Assembly (NCBI RefSeq): GCF_963678245.1
Contig: NZ_OY782767.1
Span: forward strand, 972,652 to 1,036,651
Direction of reading: 5' to 3'
Length of the DNA: 64,000 bases
DNA from: an uncultured Sunxiuqinia sp.
GTDB taxonomy: Bacteria; Bacteroidota; Bacteroidia; Bacteroidales; Prolixibacteraceae
In this document: positions 49,698-61,306 of the stretch, in pieces
How positions within the stretch are numbered: the stretch's first letter is position 1
How the letters are laid out: each line of letters opens with the position of its first letter
Program-made: the position numbers and the translations under genes
Notes under the pieces: generated by a model
What the model was told of the DNA's origin: nothing
The model's input: the letters and a program-made list of their open reading frames with translations, nothing else
Database searches by the model: none

Positions 49698-50840
49698 ATG
49701 ATTGATTTAAACGCGATACCTTCACCCTGCTTTGTATTGGAAGAAAAATTACTTCGTAAAAACCTTGAATTAATTCGTTCAGTTGCTGAAGATTCTGAAG
49801 TAGAGATCATTGTGGCATTCAAAGGATTTGCCATGTGGAGTGCTTTCCCAATCGTTCGGGAATATTTTAAAGGAGCCACGGCCAGCTCGTTGAGCGAAGC
49901 AAAACTCTGCCACGAAGAAATGAAAAGCTTAGCCCACACCTATGCCCCAGCATACGAATCCAGCGAGTTTACTGAGATCATGGAGCATTCAAGTCATATT
50001 ACCTTCAACTCACTTAGCCAATTTGAGCGATTTGCACCGCAAGTAAAACGATCAGAACGCCGAATATCAGTGGGGCTCCGAATTAATCCGGAGTATTCCG
50101 AAGTTGAAACCGAATTATACAACCCATGTGCTCCGGGTTCTCGCTTAGGTGTAGTTGCCGAACAACTTCCAATTCAACTACCCAAGGAGATTGAGGGATT
50201 ACACTTTCATACGCTTTGTGAGTCGGACTCCGAAGATTTAGCTAAAACACTGGCAGCTGTCGAAGAAAAATTTCATCGCTATTTGCCTCATTTAAAATGG
50301 CTCAACATGGGAGGTGGTCATTTGATGACTAGAAAGGGTTACGACGTTAAACGCTTGATTAAGCTATTGAAAAATTTCAAAGTAAAATACCCTCAATTGC
50401 ACATCATCATGGAGCCGGGCAGTGCTTTTGCCTGGGAAACCGGTTTTTTAAGAGCCAAAGTATTGGACCTGGTTGAAAATAAAGGAATTAAGACAGCGAT
50501 GCTCAATGTATCGTTTGCTGCACACATGCCCGACTGCCTTGAAATGCCATACCAACCACGAATCCGGAATGCAAGTTTAACACCAATTGCCGGAAAGCCA
50601 ACCTATCGGATGGGAGGAAACAGCTGCCTGAGCGGCGATTATATTGGCTATTGGTCGTTTGACGAAGAACTCAAAATTGGCGACTCCATCATTTTTGAAG
50701 ACATGATTCACTACACAATGGTGAAAACAACCTTCTTTAATGGTGTAAAACACCCATCAATTGGGATTATCCGGGCAGATGGAGAGTTTGAATATATTCG
50801 CCAGTTTGGGTACGAAGATTATAAAAATAAATTGAGCTAA
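49698..50840 (+). CDS. nspC: Carboxynorspermidine decarboxylase
   Basis: A 380-residue PLP enzyme of the alanine-racemase-fold decarboxylase group that makes norspermidine or spermidine from its carboxy form, the last step of the alternative polyamine route. The cofactor lysine is in IIVAFKGFAMWS (about 36); GLHFHTLCESDS, LNMGGGHLMTRKGYD and IMEPGSAF bind the cofactor phosphate, and NSCLSGDYIGYW carries the second active-site cysteine. Length and all motifs match NspC. The partner carboxynorspermidine dehydrogenase is not in this window. It ends in a bidirectional terminator. Confidence 0.95.
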   Translation: MIDLNAIPSPCFVLEEKLLRKNLELIRSVAEDSEVEIIVAFKGFAMWSAFPIVREYFKGATASSLSEAKLCHEEMKSLAHTYAPAYESSEFTEIMEHSSHITFNSLSQFERFAPQVKRSERRISVGLRINPEYSEVETELYNPCAPGSRLGVVAEQLPIQLPKEIEGLHFHTLCESDSEDLAKTLAAVEEKFHRYLPHLKWLNMGGGHLMTRKGYDVKRLIKLLKNFKVKYPQLHIIMEPGSAFAWETGFLRAKVLDLVENKGIKTAMLNVSFAAHMPDCLEMPYQPRIRNASLTPIAGKPTYRMGGNSCLSGDYIGYWSFDEELKIGDSIIFEDMIHYTMVKTTFFNGVKHPSIGIIRADGEFEYIRQFGYEDYKNKLS

Positions 50841-50878
50841 AAAAAGCCTCGCAAATGTGAGGCTTTTTTTAGCTCAAT

Positions 50879-50880
<2 letters not shown>
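50829..50880. terminator. Bidirectional terminator shared by nspC and the second ABC-F gene
   Basis: A perfect 22-base inverted repeat (arms 50829-50850 and 50859-50880, core AGCCTC/GAGGCT) with an 8-base loop. The arms run into the last codons of both convergent genes, including the nspC stop and part of the ABC-F stop. The symmetry continues with one gap towards about 50821 and 50890. Confidence 0.85.
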
Positions 50881-52495
<1,615 letters not shown>

Positions 52496-52801
52496 CTATT
52501 CGTTTCTTAATATTTTGTGATAGAGCAACGCTCTGTGTTGACAGCGTGCAAAAATACACGAAAATTAAAGAGCCCAATACTTAAATGATTTAACTTGATG
52601 GTAATTTAATCTTTAAAGTGTATTCGAAAGTTCATTGCAAGATAATATTGCCTCCATCAATTGAGATGGATAATCAAATCTATTCTCTAAACAGAAAAGC
52701 GAAATTTCAATTTACGCTGAGAGTGAAGTACAAAAAAACTTCTGTTACATCAGCAACAGAAGTTTGTATTATAGCTATAGAATGCAATTACTTCTTCAAG
52801 C
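52496..52801. other. Intergenic region with the AKR terminator only
   Basis: About 306 bases between the ABC-F start and the aldo/keto reductase stop. It holds the promoter of the ABC-F gene (no clear TAnnTTTG) and a hairpin at 52739-52762. No gene or RNA was seen. Confidence 0.5.
52739..52762 (-). terminator. Terminator of the aldo/keto reductase gene
   Basis: CTTCTGTT and AACAGAAG pair perfectly with an 8-base loop, followed on the minus strand by seven T. It lies 40 bases past the stop at 52802. Confidence 0.7.
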
Positions 52802-53785
52802 TCATAATTGGGCAACCTCATCGTTAATAAACTTCAACTCTTCGCTGGTCAGATCAAATGTTGCAGCCAGTGCATTTTGTACTGCTTGGTCTTCATATCG
52901 CGCTCCAGCCAAAGCAATTGTTATTCCATCTCGCTCAAGGGTCCAACGAAGGACTAATTGAGCCAAGGTCACTCCACGTTCATTCGCAATGGGCCTGATG
53001 GTCTCCAAAAAATCGTTGGTCTTTTTAATACTTTCATCAGTAAAAGACGGATTTTCTGCCCGATGATCACCCTTTGAAAACTGTTGTCCCGGCTTCATCT
53101 TTCCGGTTAATAAGCCACGCTCCAATGGACTGTAGGCTAACACCGACTTTCCATGATTTTTGCAATAAGGAACTGTTTCCTCTTCAATATCACGGTTAAC
53201 CATGCTAAATGGAATTTGATTTGAGACCAGTTTCGTTATTTTTTCGGCTTCAGCCATCAAACCGACATCATAATTACACACGCCAACATGACGCACTTTA
53301 CCTTGCTCCACCAACTTGTTAACCGCTTCAAAGGTCTCCTCCATAGGTGTGGTCGAATCAGGCCAATGAATTTGGTACAGATCGATATAATCCGTATTCA
53401 GACGCGTCAGACTTTCTTCGCACTCTTTAATAATACTTTCCTTTCCAGCGTATTTATATATATCAATCGGATTCCCGTTATTGTCTTTACTCTTGAAATA
53501 AAAGTCTCCTTTATCCCAATCCCAGCGCAATCCAAATTTGGTTAAAATCTGAACTTTATCCCGGGGAATTTTCTGAATCGCTTCACCAACAATCTCCTCA
53601 CTGGTTCCTTGTCCGTAAATTGGTGCAGTATCAATGGAGGTAACACCGGCATCATAAGCTGCTTTAATGGCTTTTACAGCCTCGTTTCGATCGGTTCGCC
53701 CCCACATCCATCCACCGGCAGCCCATGCTCCAAAAGTAATGGCTGATAGTTTTAAATCTGAATCTGCAAGTTGTCTGTATATCAT
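52802..53785 (-). CDS. Aldo/keto reductase
   Basis: NADPH-dependent oxidoreductase of 327 residues, TIM-barrel fold. The catalytic set of the family is visible: aspartate and tyrosine in SIDTAPIYGQGTSEEIVG (about 51), lysine in VQILTKFGLRW (about 83), and histidine in LYQIHWPDSTTP (about 141). SVLAYSPLERGLLTG and the C-terminal AGARYEDQAVQNALA bind the cofactor. The substrate is not determined. It stands alone, with its terminator after it. Confidence 0.92.
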   Translation of the reverse strand: MIYRQLADSDLKLSAITFGAWAAGGWMWGRTDRNEAVKAIKAAYDAGVTSIDTAPIYGQGTSEEIVGEAIQKIPRDKVQILTKFGLRWDWDKGDFYFKSKDNNGNPIDIYKYAGKESIIKECEESLTRLNTDYIDLYQIHWPDSTTPMEETFEAVNKLVEQGKVRHVGVCNYDVGLMAEAEKITKLVSNQIPFSMVNRDIEEETVPYCKNHGKSVLAYSPLERGLLTGKMKPGQQFSKGDHRAENPSFTDESIKKTNDFLETIRPIANERGVTLAQLVLRWTLERDGITIALAGARYEDQAVQNALAATFDLTSEELKFINDEVAQL

Positions 53786-53969
53786 ATTCTCTTCTTAATT
53801 GATTGGTTCTTTTTATTCTTACTATAAAAAGAAGTCACAGACCATATTGATTGTTCATTTTTTAACATTTAGATTGAAGACTGAGATCGCCGCTTAACAC
53901 TTCAAAAAAAGCAAAAAGCCCCCCAAATGGAGTCTTTTCAACCAATGCAATCATCGATTTTAACTTATT

Positions 53970-54611
53970 TTATTCAGTATAGGCTATCCTTCGAGATGCT
54001 TTTCTTAACAAGATGTTAATCAAATCCTCAGTGCTGCTTCCAATTGTCCCATTTAGGGCTTTATTATAATTGATTAAAACTTCTCCATCAGCAGCATTAT
54101 GGATATACATATTCATGACAGCTTTGTTTGTGCTACCCCAGAAACCTATTAATGCACCCAATACGATAGATGCTCCTTCAGACATCGGCTTATTTGTTTC
54201 AAAAGTGCCGGAAACCAATGCATCGACTTCTAATAATTTTGCAATTTCTTCGGGTGTGTAATCTTTCATATTTTCATAAGTAATACCATTCCTTTTTAAT
54301 AAAGCATTGGTTTTATTAGGATCCTGTACTTTAACTGTAAGCTGTCCTCTTTTCTCTCGTTTCAGAAACCAGGAGTAAAACCCCATTTGCACACTCTCCC
54401 CTTCTGACTTTTCCATTTTATCAAGTTGTTCCGTTGAAATATTTTTCATCTGTTTTGGACGCAAGGTCACAGAAGATTCAAACGGTATTATCGCTATTAT
54501 TTTATGATCCTTCGCGATTTTCTCGAAATTCGGATTTTCATAAAGATGAGTTTGCGCAAACACAGATAGACTAAACAGACTGGCGATCAGAGAAAACATT
54601 AATTTGTTCAT
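53970..54611 (-). CDS. Secreted protein, CsgG/FlgO-like strand pattern
   Basis: A 213-residue protein with a signal peptide (MNKLMFSLIASLFSLSVFAQ). The mature part starts HKIIAIIPFESSVTLRPKQM and later has EIAKLLEVDALVSGTFETNK, a strand pattern seen in CsgG/FlgO/TolB N-terminal-type domains; a glycine-rich hydrophobic stretch, SIVLGALIGFWGS, near residue 150 may be a membrane insertion. No lipobox cysteine is present. The assignment is tentative; function unknown. A weak hairpin lies downstream near 53908-53935. Confidence 0.5.
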   Translation of the reverse strand: MNKLMFSLIASLFSLSVFAQTHLYENPNFEKIAKDHKIIAIIPFESSVTLRPKQMKNISTEQLDKMEKSEGESVQMGFYSWFLKREKRGQLTVKVQDPNKTNALLKRNGITYENMKDYTPEEIAKLLEVDALVSGTFETNKPMSEGASIVLGALIGFWGSTNKAVMNMYIHNAADGEVLINYNKALNGTIGSSTEDLINILLRKASRRIAYTE

Positions 54612-54988
54612 AATAAAAAATGATAAGTGAATTTTGAATTAGCTAAAAAGTTCTTTTAAGAAAAAAACGAGTAAATATAAATCTATTTATCTAAAAATAA
54701 ACAGATGGGTATTATTTAAATTCATTCCAGTCAAAGTGTATTTTATTCCTAACAAAAGTCCATCATAAAGAAGAAGAACACAACCTAAACCCTACAACGA
54801 TTCACATAACAGTAGGCCCGCGAGGTATATCGGAATAGTGAGGAAGACGGGCCTGTTTCTCCTTCACCTTAATAAAAACAGGCGAAGCAATTGTTTTATC
54901 TAAAAAAATGGCACCCTCAAAACTGAGGATGCCATTTTAATTTCGTATTGACCTATAACCTTATGAACTTTTGATCATTTCTTGCTTT
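54612..54988. other. Intergenic region with alternative hairpins
   Basis: About 377 bases. Towards the sucB side it holds the terminator at 54905-54938. In the middle is a GC-rich hairpin, AGGCCCG (54814-54820) with CGGGCCT (54848-54854), whose right arm overlaps a second hairpin, CCTGTTT (54852-54858) with AAACAGG (54876-54882). The first half is AT-rich and holds the promoter of the secreted protein gene. No reading frame was seen. Confidence 0.5.
54905..54938 (-). terminator. Terminator of the sucA-sucB operon
   Basis: AAAATGGCACCCTC and GAGGATGCCATTTT pair (one mismatch) around a 6-base loop, flanked by A- and T-runs. It lies about 50 bases past the minus-strand stop at 54989. Confidence 0.75.
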
Positions 54989-56266
54989 TTACAAATTAAG
55001 TAGCAATTCTTCCGGATTAGAGCCATCGTTTAATAAACGCTCCGGATTTTCAATCAATTCTTTTAACTTAACTAAGAAACCAACGGAGTCTTTGCCGTCA
55101 ATGATGCGATGATCGTACGATAGCGCAACGTACATCATTGGACGAATCTCCACTTTTCCGTTAATGGCCACCGGACGTTCCACAATGTTGTGCATACCAA
55201 GAATAGCCGACTGTGGCGGATTGATAATTGGCGTTGACAGCAACGAACCAAACGTTCCGCCATTGGTAATGGTAAATGTTCCGCCCGTTAACTCTTCAAC
55301 CGAGATTTTCTTGTTACGGGCTTTTTCTGCCAAGTCTTTGAGGTCTTTTTCGATCTCCGGAACAGATTTACTTTCGGTATTACGAATAATGGGAACCATC
55401 AGCCCTTTTGGAGTTTGAACAGCAATACCTACATCAACAAACTGTGGACTTACAATTTCATTCCCATCAATCATTGAATTGATAGCCGGATGAAAATTCA
55501 TAGCAGCAGCGGCTGCTTTGGTGAAAAATCCCATAAAGCCAAGCTTGAAACCATGCTTTTCAATAAAGCGATTCTGATATTTCTTGCGCAACTGCATAAC
55601 ACGGCTCATATCAACTTCGTTAAACGTTGTGAGCATGGCAGTGTCGTTTTTTACCGCCACCAGTCGTTCGCTCAGTTTCCGGCGTAAAGAGCTCATTTTA
55701 CTTCGTTCCTCTTCACGCGAGAATCTCTTTTTGGGTGAAGCATCGTCTCCTCCGGCAGGAAGCTCCATTACTGCTTCAATCTCTTTTTTAGAAATACGCT
55801 TTAAGCCATTTAGCACATCGTCGAGTGAGAGGTTATTCTCTTCCATCATCTTTTTAGCGACAGAAGTTGTTTTTACATGCGATTGATCTTCGCTACTCTG
55901 CTTCGTTTCAGACTTCGACTCTTTTGACTTAGTCTCATCTTTTTTATCCTCTTGTTTCTCTTTTTTAGAGCTTTCGTCCTTTTCTGTTTTATCCAAATCA
56001 GGTTCTTCTTTTGAACTTTCTTCGGGCTTTTCCGAAGTATCGATGGTGCAGGCAACTGCCCCCACTTCAATTGTATCTCCTTCTTCAGCTTTAAAGCTAA
56101 CTTTTCCGGCTTCCTCTGCAACGAGGGTCAATGTTGCTTTGTCTGATTCAATCTCGGCGATCTCATCATCTTTATCAACAACAGAACCATCTTCGACTAA
56201 CCATTTCCCTAACTCAACTTCTGTAATTGATTCTCCGGGTGTAGGTACTTTTACTTCAATGATCAT
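54989..56266 (-). CDS. sucB: 2-oxoglutarate dehydrogenase E2, dihydrolipoyl succinyltransferase
   Basis: Lipoyl-dependent E2 core of the 2-oxoglutarate dehydrogenase complex, 425 residues. The lipoyl domain (1-75) carries its lysine in [15 protein letters not shown] long acidic and lysine-rich linker follows (about 78-130), then a peripheral binding domain ([18 protein letters not shown]). The catalytic domain ends in [19 protein letters not shown], with the HxxxDG motif. The gene follows sucA by 7 bases on the same strand, so the two are co-transcribed. Lipoylation depends on LipA encoded at 30824. The E3 subunit is not in the window. Confidence 0.96.
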   Translation of the reverse strand: MIIEVKVPTPGESITEVELGKWLVEDGSVVDKDDEIAEIESDKATLTLVAEEAGKVSFKAEEGDTIEVGAVACTIDTSEKPEESSKEEPDLDKTEKDESSKKEKQEDKKDETKSKESKSETKQSSEDQSHVKTTSVAKKMMEENNLSLDDVLNGLKRISKKEIEAVMELPAGGDDASPKKRFSREEERSKMSSLRRKLSERLVAVKNDTAMLTTFNEVDMSRVMQLRKKYQNRFIEKHGFKLGFMGFFTKAAAAAMNFHPAINSMIDGNEIVSPQFVDVGIAVQTPKGLMVPIIRNTESKSVPEIEKDLKDLAEKARNKKISVEELTGGTFTITNGGTFGSLLSTPIINPPQSAILGMHNIVERPVAINGKVEIRPMMYVALSYDHRIIDGKDSVGFLVKLKELIENPERLLNDGSNPEELLLNL

Positions 56267-56273
56267 GATTTTT

Positions 56274-59006
56274 TTATGCTTTTGCTAGTTCTTCTTCACT
56301 AAATATTTTTGTCAGGAGCTTATTTAATCTCAGGTTGTGCTGCTTCATCAAACCGCCTGCGGGGCTGGCACTTTCTGAACGAGCAACAACTTCGAATGGA
56401 ATGTGGCTTAGTTTTCTGGAAAGAAATGGCCATGCACCCATATTGGCCGGTTCGTCCTGCGCCCAAATAATACGTTCCGCTTTGTTGTATTTAGCCAGCA
56501 TGTCGTCAATCTGATTAACCGGCAATGGGAATATCTGCTCCAATCGCACAATCACGGTTGTGCTGTCTCCCGTATCCACTCGTTTTTTAATCAAGTCGTA
56601 ATATAACCGTCCCGAGGTAAATACCAATTGCTTGACCTCTCCTGCGCTGACGAGTTTATCGTCGATTATTTCCTGAAAATGACCGCTACTCAACTCTTCC
56701 ATGGTGGAATTAACCATTGGATGACGTAACAGACTTTTGGGTGTAAACACAATTAATGGCACGCGTATATTCCATTTAAGATGTCGGCGGATCAGGTGAA
56801 ACATGTTGGCCGGATTTGTAGGCACCACCACTTGCATGTTGTTATTGGCAGCCTGCGCCAAAAAGCGCTCAATCCGTCCACTGGAGTGCTCGGGTCCCTG
56901 TCCTTCGTAGCCATGTGGCAGGTAAAGAACCAGATTATTATGCAATCCCCACTTTTCAATAGCCGATGTGATGTACTGATCAACAATGACCTGAGCAACA
57001 TTATGAAAGTCTCCAAATTGTGCTTCCCATACTGTCAATGCATCAGGCTGAGCCATAGCGTAACCATATTCAAAGCCCATCACACCATATTCTGATAGCA
57101 ACGAATTGTAAATATGAAAAGGAGCTTGATCCTTGGCAAGATGTTTCAAAGGGAAATATTTTCCATCACCATCCTCATAAACAAAAACGGCATGCCTATG
57201 AGCAAATGTCCCCCGCTCACAATCCTGTCCGCTAATACGCACCGGATGACCTTCGGAAACCAAAGTACCATAGGCCAGTAGTTCGGCCATTCCCCAATCA
57301 ATCCGGTCGTCCAAGATCATCTGACGGCGATCAGATAAGATTCGGTTTATTTTACTGAAGAACTTTCGTCCTTTAGGGATTGAATTAATTTTTTCGGCAA
57401 GTTCAAGCAATTTTTCTTTATCGACACCGGTTTTCACCACCTGACAAAAATTGGCTTCTGTAATTTTTTCGAATGGCTCATATTCGTCTACCAGAAACTG
57501 CTTAATCTTCAGTTTCTCAATCTCTTCTGAATCTTTGTATTTTGAATTCATCAAATCATCGAAAGCTTTAATTTCGCTCTTCACTTCCTTTGATGAGTAA
57601 ATGCCTTGTTGAATTAACTGCTCTGCATAAATATCTCTTGGATTTTTATGGTTCGAAATTTCCTTATAAAGTAAGGGTTGGGTAAAACGAGGCTCATCAC
57701 CTTCGTTGTGTCCATATTTTCGGTAGCACAAAATATCGATAAAGACATCCGAATTAAACTCCTGCCTGAACTCCATAGCCAATTTAATGGTGTAAATTAA
57801 CGATTCAACATCATCGCCATTGACATGAAAAACCGGCGAACGGGTAACTTTTGCAATATCGGTACAGTAAGTACTCGATCTGGCATCCAGGTAATTGGTG
57901 GTAAAACCAACCTGGTTATTAATGACCAGGTGAATGGTACCTCCGGTTTTATATCCTTTCAGGTTAGCCATTTGAACAACTTCATAAACAACTCCCTGAG
58001 CGGCAATCGCAGCATCGCCATGGATGACAATTGGAGCAACTGAATCCACATCTCCATCATACAATGAATCGATTCGTGAGCGAGTCAGCCCTTGAACCAG
58101 TGGCGCCACCGCTTCCAGGTGTGAAGGATTAGGCATCAGGCTCAACTTCACCTTTTTGCCATAATCTGACGTCACCTCATTTTCGAATCCTAAGTGATAT
58201 TTCACATCGCCAAGCGAGATGTCTTCTTCATATTCGGTACCATAAAATTCCTTAAAAATGTACTCGTAAGGCTTATTCATGATGTTGGCCAGAATATTCA
58301 ATCGGCCACGGTGTGCCATGCCAATCACAAATTCACGAATTCCCAGTTCTGCGCCTTGTTCAATAACGGCATCCAATGCCGGAATTAATGATTCAGCCCC
58401 TTCGAGTGAAAAACGTTTTTGTCCTACGAATTTTTTATGAATATAACTTTCAAAGCCAACCGCCAACTTTAAATGATAAAAGATATGCTTTTTCATCTCA
58501 GCGGTAAACTCCTGCGAATTTTTAGAGGCTTCCATTTTCTTTTGAAGCCAGGAAACCACTTCCGGATGGCGCATAAAAACATATTCAACACCAATTGAAT
58601 TACAATAAGTAGCCTCCAAATGGGCAATAATATCTTTCAATTTTGCCAGGCCAATACCGATGTTATTTCCTGCTTGAAATTCCTTTTCCAAATCACTCTC
58701 TTCGAGTCCGAAGTTTTCAATGGCGAGTGTTGGGAAGTACTCTCTACGAGCACGAACGGGGTTTGTCTTGGTAAATAGATGGCCTCGTTGGCGATACCCA
58801 TGAATAAGGTTAAGGATTGCAAATTCCTTATCAATGTGCTGGCTTCCCTGGAATTTACTTGATTTATAATTTGTTCGGGCTAATTCGTAGCCTTTAAAAA
58901 AATGTCTCCAGCTTTCTTCTACGCTTTCAGGATCATTTATATAATCCTGGTAGAGTTCTTCAACAGCGGCAACCTCTTGATTACCTACTTGCGAAAATTT
59001 ATCCAT
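56274..59006 (-). CDS. sucA: 2-oxoglutarate dehydrogenase E1
   Basis: Thiamine-diphosphate-dependent E1 of the TCA-cycle 2-oxoglutarate dehydrogenase, 910 residues. I start at the ATG at 59006 ([10 protein letters not shown]), because the longer frame adds 18 residues unlike the family. Conserved motifs are [20 protein letters not shown] (about 72), [14 protein letters not shown] (about 230), [13 protein letters not shown] and [19 protein letters not shown] (TPP and metal binding, about 330-375), and [20 protein letters not shown]. sucB follows after 7 bases. Confidence 0.96.
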   Translation of the reverse strand: MDKFSQVGNQEVAAVEELYQDYINDPESVEESWRHFFKGYELARTNYKSSKFQGSQHIDKEFAILNLIHGYRQRGHLFTKTNPVRARREYFPTLAIENFGLEESDLEKEFQAGNNIGIGLAKLKDIIAHLEATYCNSIGVEYVFMRHPEVVSWLQKKMEASKNSQEFTAEMKKHIFYHLKLAVGFESYIHKKFVGQKRFSLEGAESLIPALDAVIEQGAELGIREFVIGMAHRGRLNILANIMNKPYEYIFKEFYGTEYEEDISLGDVKYHLGFENEVTSDYGKKVKLSLMPNPSHLEAVAPLVQGLTRSRIDSLYDGDVDSVAPIVIHGDAAIAAQGVVYEVVQMANLKGYKTGGTIHLVINNQVGFTTNYLDARSSTYCTDIAKVTRSPVFHVNGDDVESLIYTIKLAMEFRQEFNSDVFIDILCYRKYGHNEGDEPRFTQPLLYKEISNHKNPRDIYAEQLIQQGIYSSKEVKSEIKAFDDLMNSKYKDSEEIEKLKIKQFLVDEYEPFEKITEANFCQVVKTGVDKEKLLELAEKINSIPKGRKFFSKINRILSDRRQMILDDRIDWGMAELLAYGTLVSEGHPVRISGQDCERGTFAHRHAVFVYEDGDGKYFPLKHLAKDQAPFHIYNSLLSEYGVMGFEYGYAMAQPDALTVWEAQFGDFHNVAQVIVDQYITSAIEKWGLHNNLVLYLPHGYEGQGPEHSSGRIERFLAQAANNNMQVVVPTNPANMFHLIRRHLKWNIRVPLIVFTPKSLLRHPMVNSTMEELSSGHFQEIIDDKLVSAGEVKQLVFTSGRLYYDLIKKRVDTGDSTTVIVRLEQIFPLPVNQIDDMLAKYNKAERIIWAQDEPANMGAWPFLSRKLSHIPFEVVARSESASPAGGLMKQHNLRLNKLLTKIFSEEELAKA

Positions 59007-59342
59007 ATTTGGTAGTTCGATTGAAATGGTCTTGTAAAAATAATGTTTGTAGATTAACAAACCATCTCTTTCTAATGTTTATAAGGTTTTCAAGTTTTAA
59101 TGAATGATTTAAAGCTGTTCTTTTTATTTTTGAATTCAATCCTTTCGTTGCCCAATCTCATGAAACAATAGAATAGCGATTATGAAATCTCAAGTTTATC
59201 TGTAAAATACAACCAATTGCTGATTAGGAATGATCAGGGAATTAAATGAATCAAACAAACAACGTTGAGAGGTTTGACAAAAGCCATAATAACGATTAAT
59301 TCATCAAAACAATTAATTTTACAACGAATAAAAAATTCAATT
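59007..59342. other. Divergent intergenic region between sucA and the esterase gene
   Basis: About 336 AT-rich bases with no convincing gene. TATTTTTG at 59125-59132 on the plus strand matches a -7 box but lies 210 bases before the esterase start. No hairpin or palindrome of note. Confidence 0.45.
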
Positions 59343-60347
59343 ATGGGAAAGCTTTTTCGCATCGTTATCGCATTTATTCTGTTCGCCGTGTTCATCTACT
59401 GGGCAGGCCCAAAACCAGATGCACCAACGTATAACAATAATATGAAGGAGCTTAACCTTTCAATTGATGGAGTTGAAGCCTTTTTGCGTGAAAAAGAACA
59501 TAAACTTCCGGTGAAGCCCAATAATGAATCACGTGTTGTTTGGGCAAACGATAGTTTAAAGAATAAAACAAACTACTGTTTACTTTATCTTCATGGTTTT
59601 TCGGCATCAGGCTATGAAGGCCAACCAACTCACATCAATTTTGCTGATCATTTTGATGCTAATGCTTACATTCCCCGGCTTGCATCTCATGGGCTCGATG
59701 TTCCGGAGCCCCTACTAGATATGACACCTGACCGGCTGTACGAATCGGCAAAAGAAGCCCTTCTGATTGCGAATCTCCTGGGTGAAAAGGTTGTTATCAT
59801 GAGTACCTCTACCGGAGGAACATTGTCATTGAAATTAGCGGCAGAATTCCCTGAAATGATGGAAGCGTTAGTTCTTCTGTCGCCCAATATTCAGATTAAT
59901 AATTCTGCTGCATTCCTTTTGTCAAAGCCATGGGGCTTACAAATTGGTCGGAAAGTTAATGATGGAAAATATCGCTATGTGAACGAAAACTTGGAAGACG
60001 AAGAATGCAAATACTGGAATTGCTTTTACCGCATGGAAGCGACTGTTTACCTACAACAGTTAGTTGAAACAACTATGAATGAAAAGCTATTTAGCCGCGT
60101 AAAAAAGCCTGTTTTTTTAGCTTATTATTATCAAGATCAAGAATACCAGGATGAAACGGTGCGGGTTGATGCAATGCTAGACATGTTTGAACAGCTCGGC
60201 ACACCGGAGAAGCTAAAACAAAAGCATGCGTTTAATGCTGAAACCCATGTTATTGGCTGTAAAATGTTTTCCAAGACTCAACCGGAAGTGGAACAGGCCT
60301 GCATTCGTTTTGGTGAAGAGGTACTCGAAATGCATTCTGACGATTAA
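59343..60347 (+). CDS. Alpha/beta hydrolase (carboxylesterase-like)
   Basis: A 334-residue hydrolase anchored by one N-terminal hydrophobic helix (MGKLFRIVIAFILFAVFIYW). The fold starts with LLYLHGFSASGYEGQP (oxyanion region), has the nucleophile elbow IMSTSTGGTLSL (serine at STSTGG, about residue 162), and puts the histidine near the end in AETHVIGCK. DQEYQDETVRVDAMLDMF holds the acid region. I start at the ATG at 59343 since the frame before it is unrelated to the family. Esterase activity is likely; the substrate is unknown. It is convergent with the methyltransferase gene, with stops adjacent. Confidence 0.8.
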   Translation: MGKLFRIVIAFILFAVFIYWAGPKPDAPTYNNNMKELNLSIDGVEAFLREKEHKLPVKPNNESRVVWANDSLKNKTNYCLLYLHGFSASGYEGQPTHINFADHFDANAYIPRLASHGLDVPEPLLDMTPDRLYESAKEALLIANLLGEKVVIMSTSTGGTLSLKLAAEFPEMMEALVLLSPNIQINNSAAFLLSKPWGLQIGRKVNDGKYRYVNENLEDEECKYWNCFYRMEATVYLQQLVETTMNEKLFSRVKKPVFLAYYYQDQEYQDETVRVDAMLDMFEQLGTPEKLKQKHAFNAETHVIGCKMFSKTQPEVEQACIRFGEEVLEMHSDD

Positions 60348-61103
60348 CTATTTTCTAAAAGTCTGATATTTCTCTGCAGTTATACAGAAGGTATTTAATG
60401 TGCCTATACCTAAACTAAATTCTCGATTTTCGAAAGCATAAAACTGGTATCCGAACGGTTTTAAAAACTGCATAATTTCTTCGGTGATACTTTCAATTAG
60501 CAAGACGGGGTGATGGCTCTTCAATGTCTCGATGCCTCCTTTTAATACTTCCAGCTCATGACCTTGCACATCAATCTTAACAAAGTAAGGATTAAATTGA
60601 AAATCATCCAACTTCCGAACCTGACAAGTCATTTTTTTTATTAAAAGGTCTTTGTCGCGGAACTTCCAAAGCCTGTCCCTTAGCCAATCTCTGGCTTCCT
60701 CATAGTGAAAAGACGAGAGCCCATCAAACATCCAACGTCGATAAAAAGGCACAAACAAGGTGAGGTCTTCATTTTTACTTCCCAGTCCAACATTATGTAA
60801 TTTCAAACGTTCCTTCGAAATGATTGGATTACCCTCAATCTTTTTGAAAACCCAAGGATTGGGTTCAAAAGCGATGATTTTATTGGACAATCGCTTTTCA
60901 ATCAGCATCGATAAGATAGCTTCTCCACGATTTGCACCGACATCAAGAAAAACCTGATCAGCCCTGGGATTAAACAACTTCAACGCATTGAAATCTTTTT
61001 CGGAAGGAGATTTAAATCCTTTAATCCAAATAAACTTGAGATTAAAACGGAGATCGTGCAAAAAAGGAAAAAACGTTTGAACAGACCTTAAAAATCTTTT
61101 CAT
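60348..61103 (-). CDS. FkbM-family methyltransferase
   Basis: A 251-residue SAM-dependent methyltransferase of the FkbM group, whose members methylate sugars or other small molecules and often sit in glycan clusters. VFLDVGANRGEAILSMLIEK (about 73) is the SAM-binding motif; IAFEPNPWVFKKIEG follows with the acidic ribose ligand; FVKIDVQGHELEVLKGG (about 173) is the FkbM hallmark. The N-terminal 60 residues are basic and may form an extra helix. The target is unknown. It lies about 200 bases from rimO on the same strand. Confidence 0.85.
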   Translation of the reverse strand: MKRFLRSVQTFFPFLHDLRFNLKFIWIKGFKSPSEKDFNALKLFNPRADQVFLDVGANRGEAILSMLIEKRLSNKIIAFEPNPWVFKKIEGNPIISKERLKLHNVGLGSKNEDLTLFVPFYRRWMFDGLSSFHYEEARDWLRDRLWKFRDKDLLIKKMTCQVRKLDDFQFNPYFVKIDVQGHELEVLKGGIETLKSHHPVLLIESITEEIMQFLKPFGYQFYAFENREFSLGIGTLNTFCITAEKYQTFRK

Positions 61104-61306
61104 TCAATAAAAAATTTAAGCCTGAATTCAATGAATCCAAGCTCAGTAAGTAACCTTCATTTAGAACTGAAAGATAAAAATTTTCAGGCTGATTATTATT
61201 CCCGTCATAAAATAATTCAAGCTATGGCGCCAGAAATTGGCTTCATACCGCTTTCATTTTTAGCCACAGCAGGTTTTTACACTAAAAAAATCAAGCTGAC
61301 TTATGC

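Noticed and set aside
53908..53935. Possible terminator AAAAGCCCCCC / GGAGTCTTTT after the secreted protein gene
   Set aside because: The arms pair only partly, so I did not list it as a feature.
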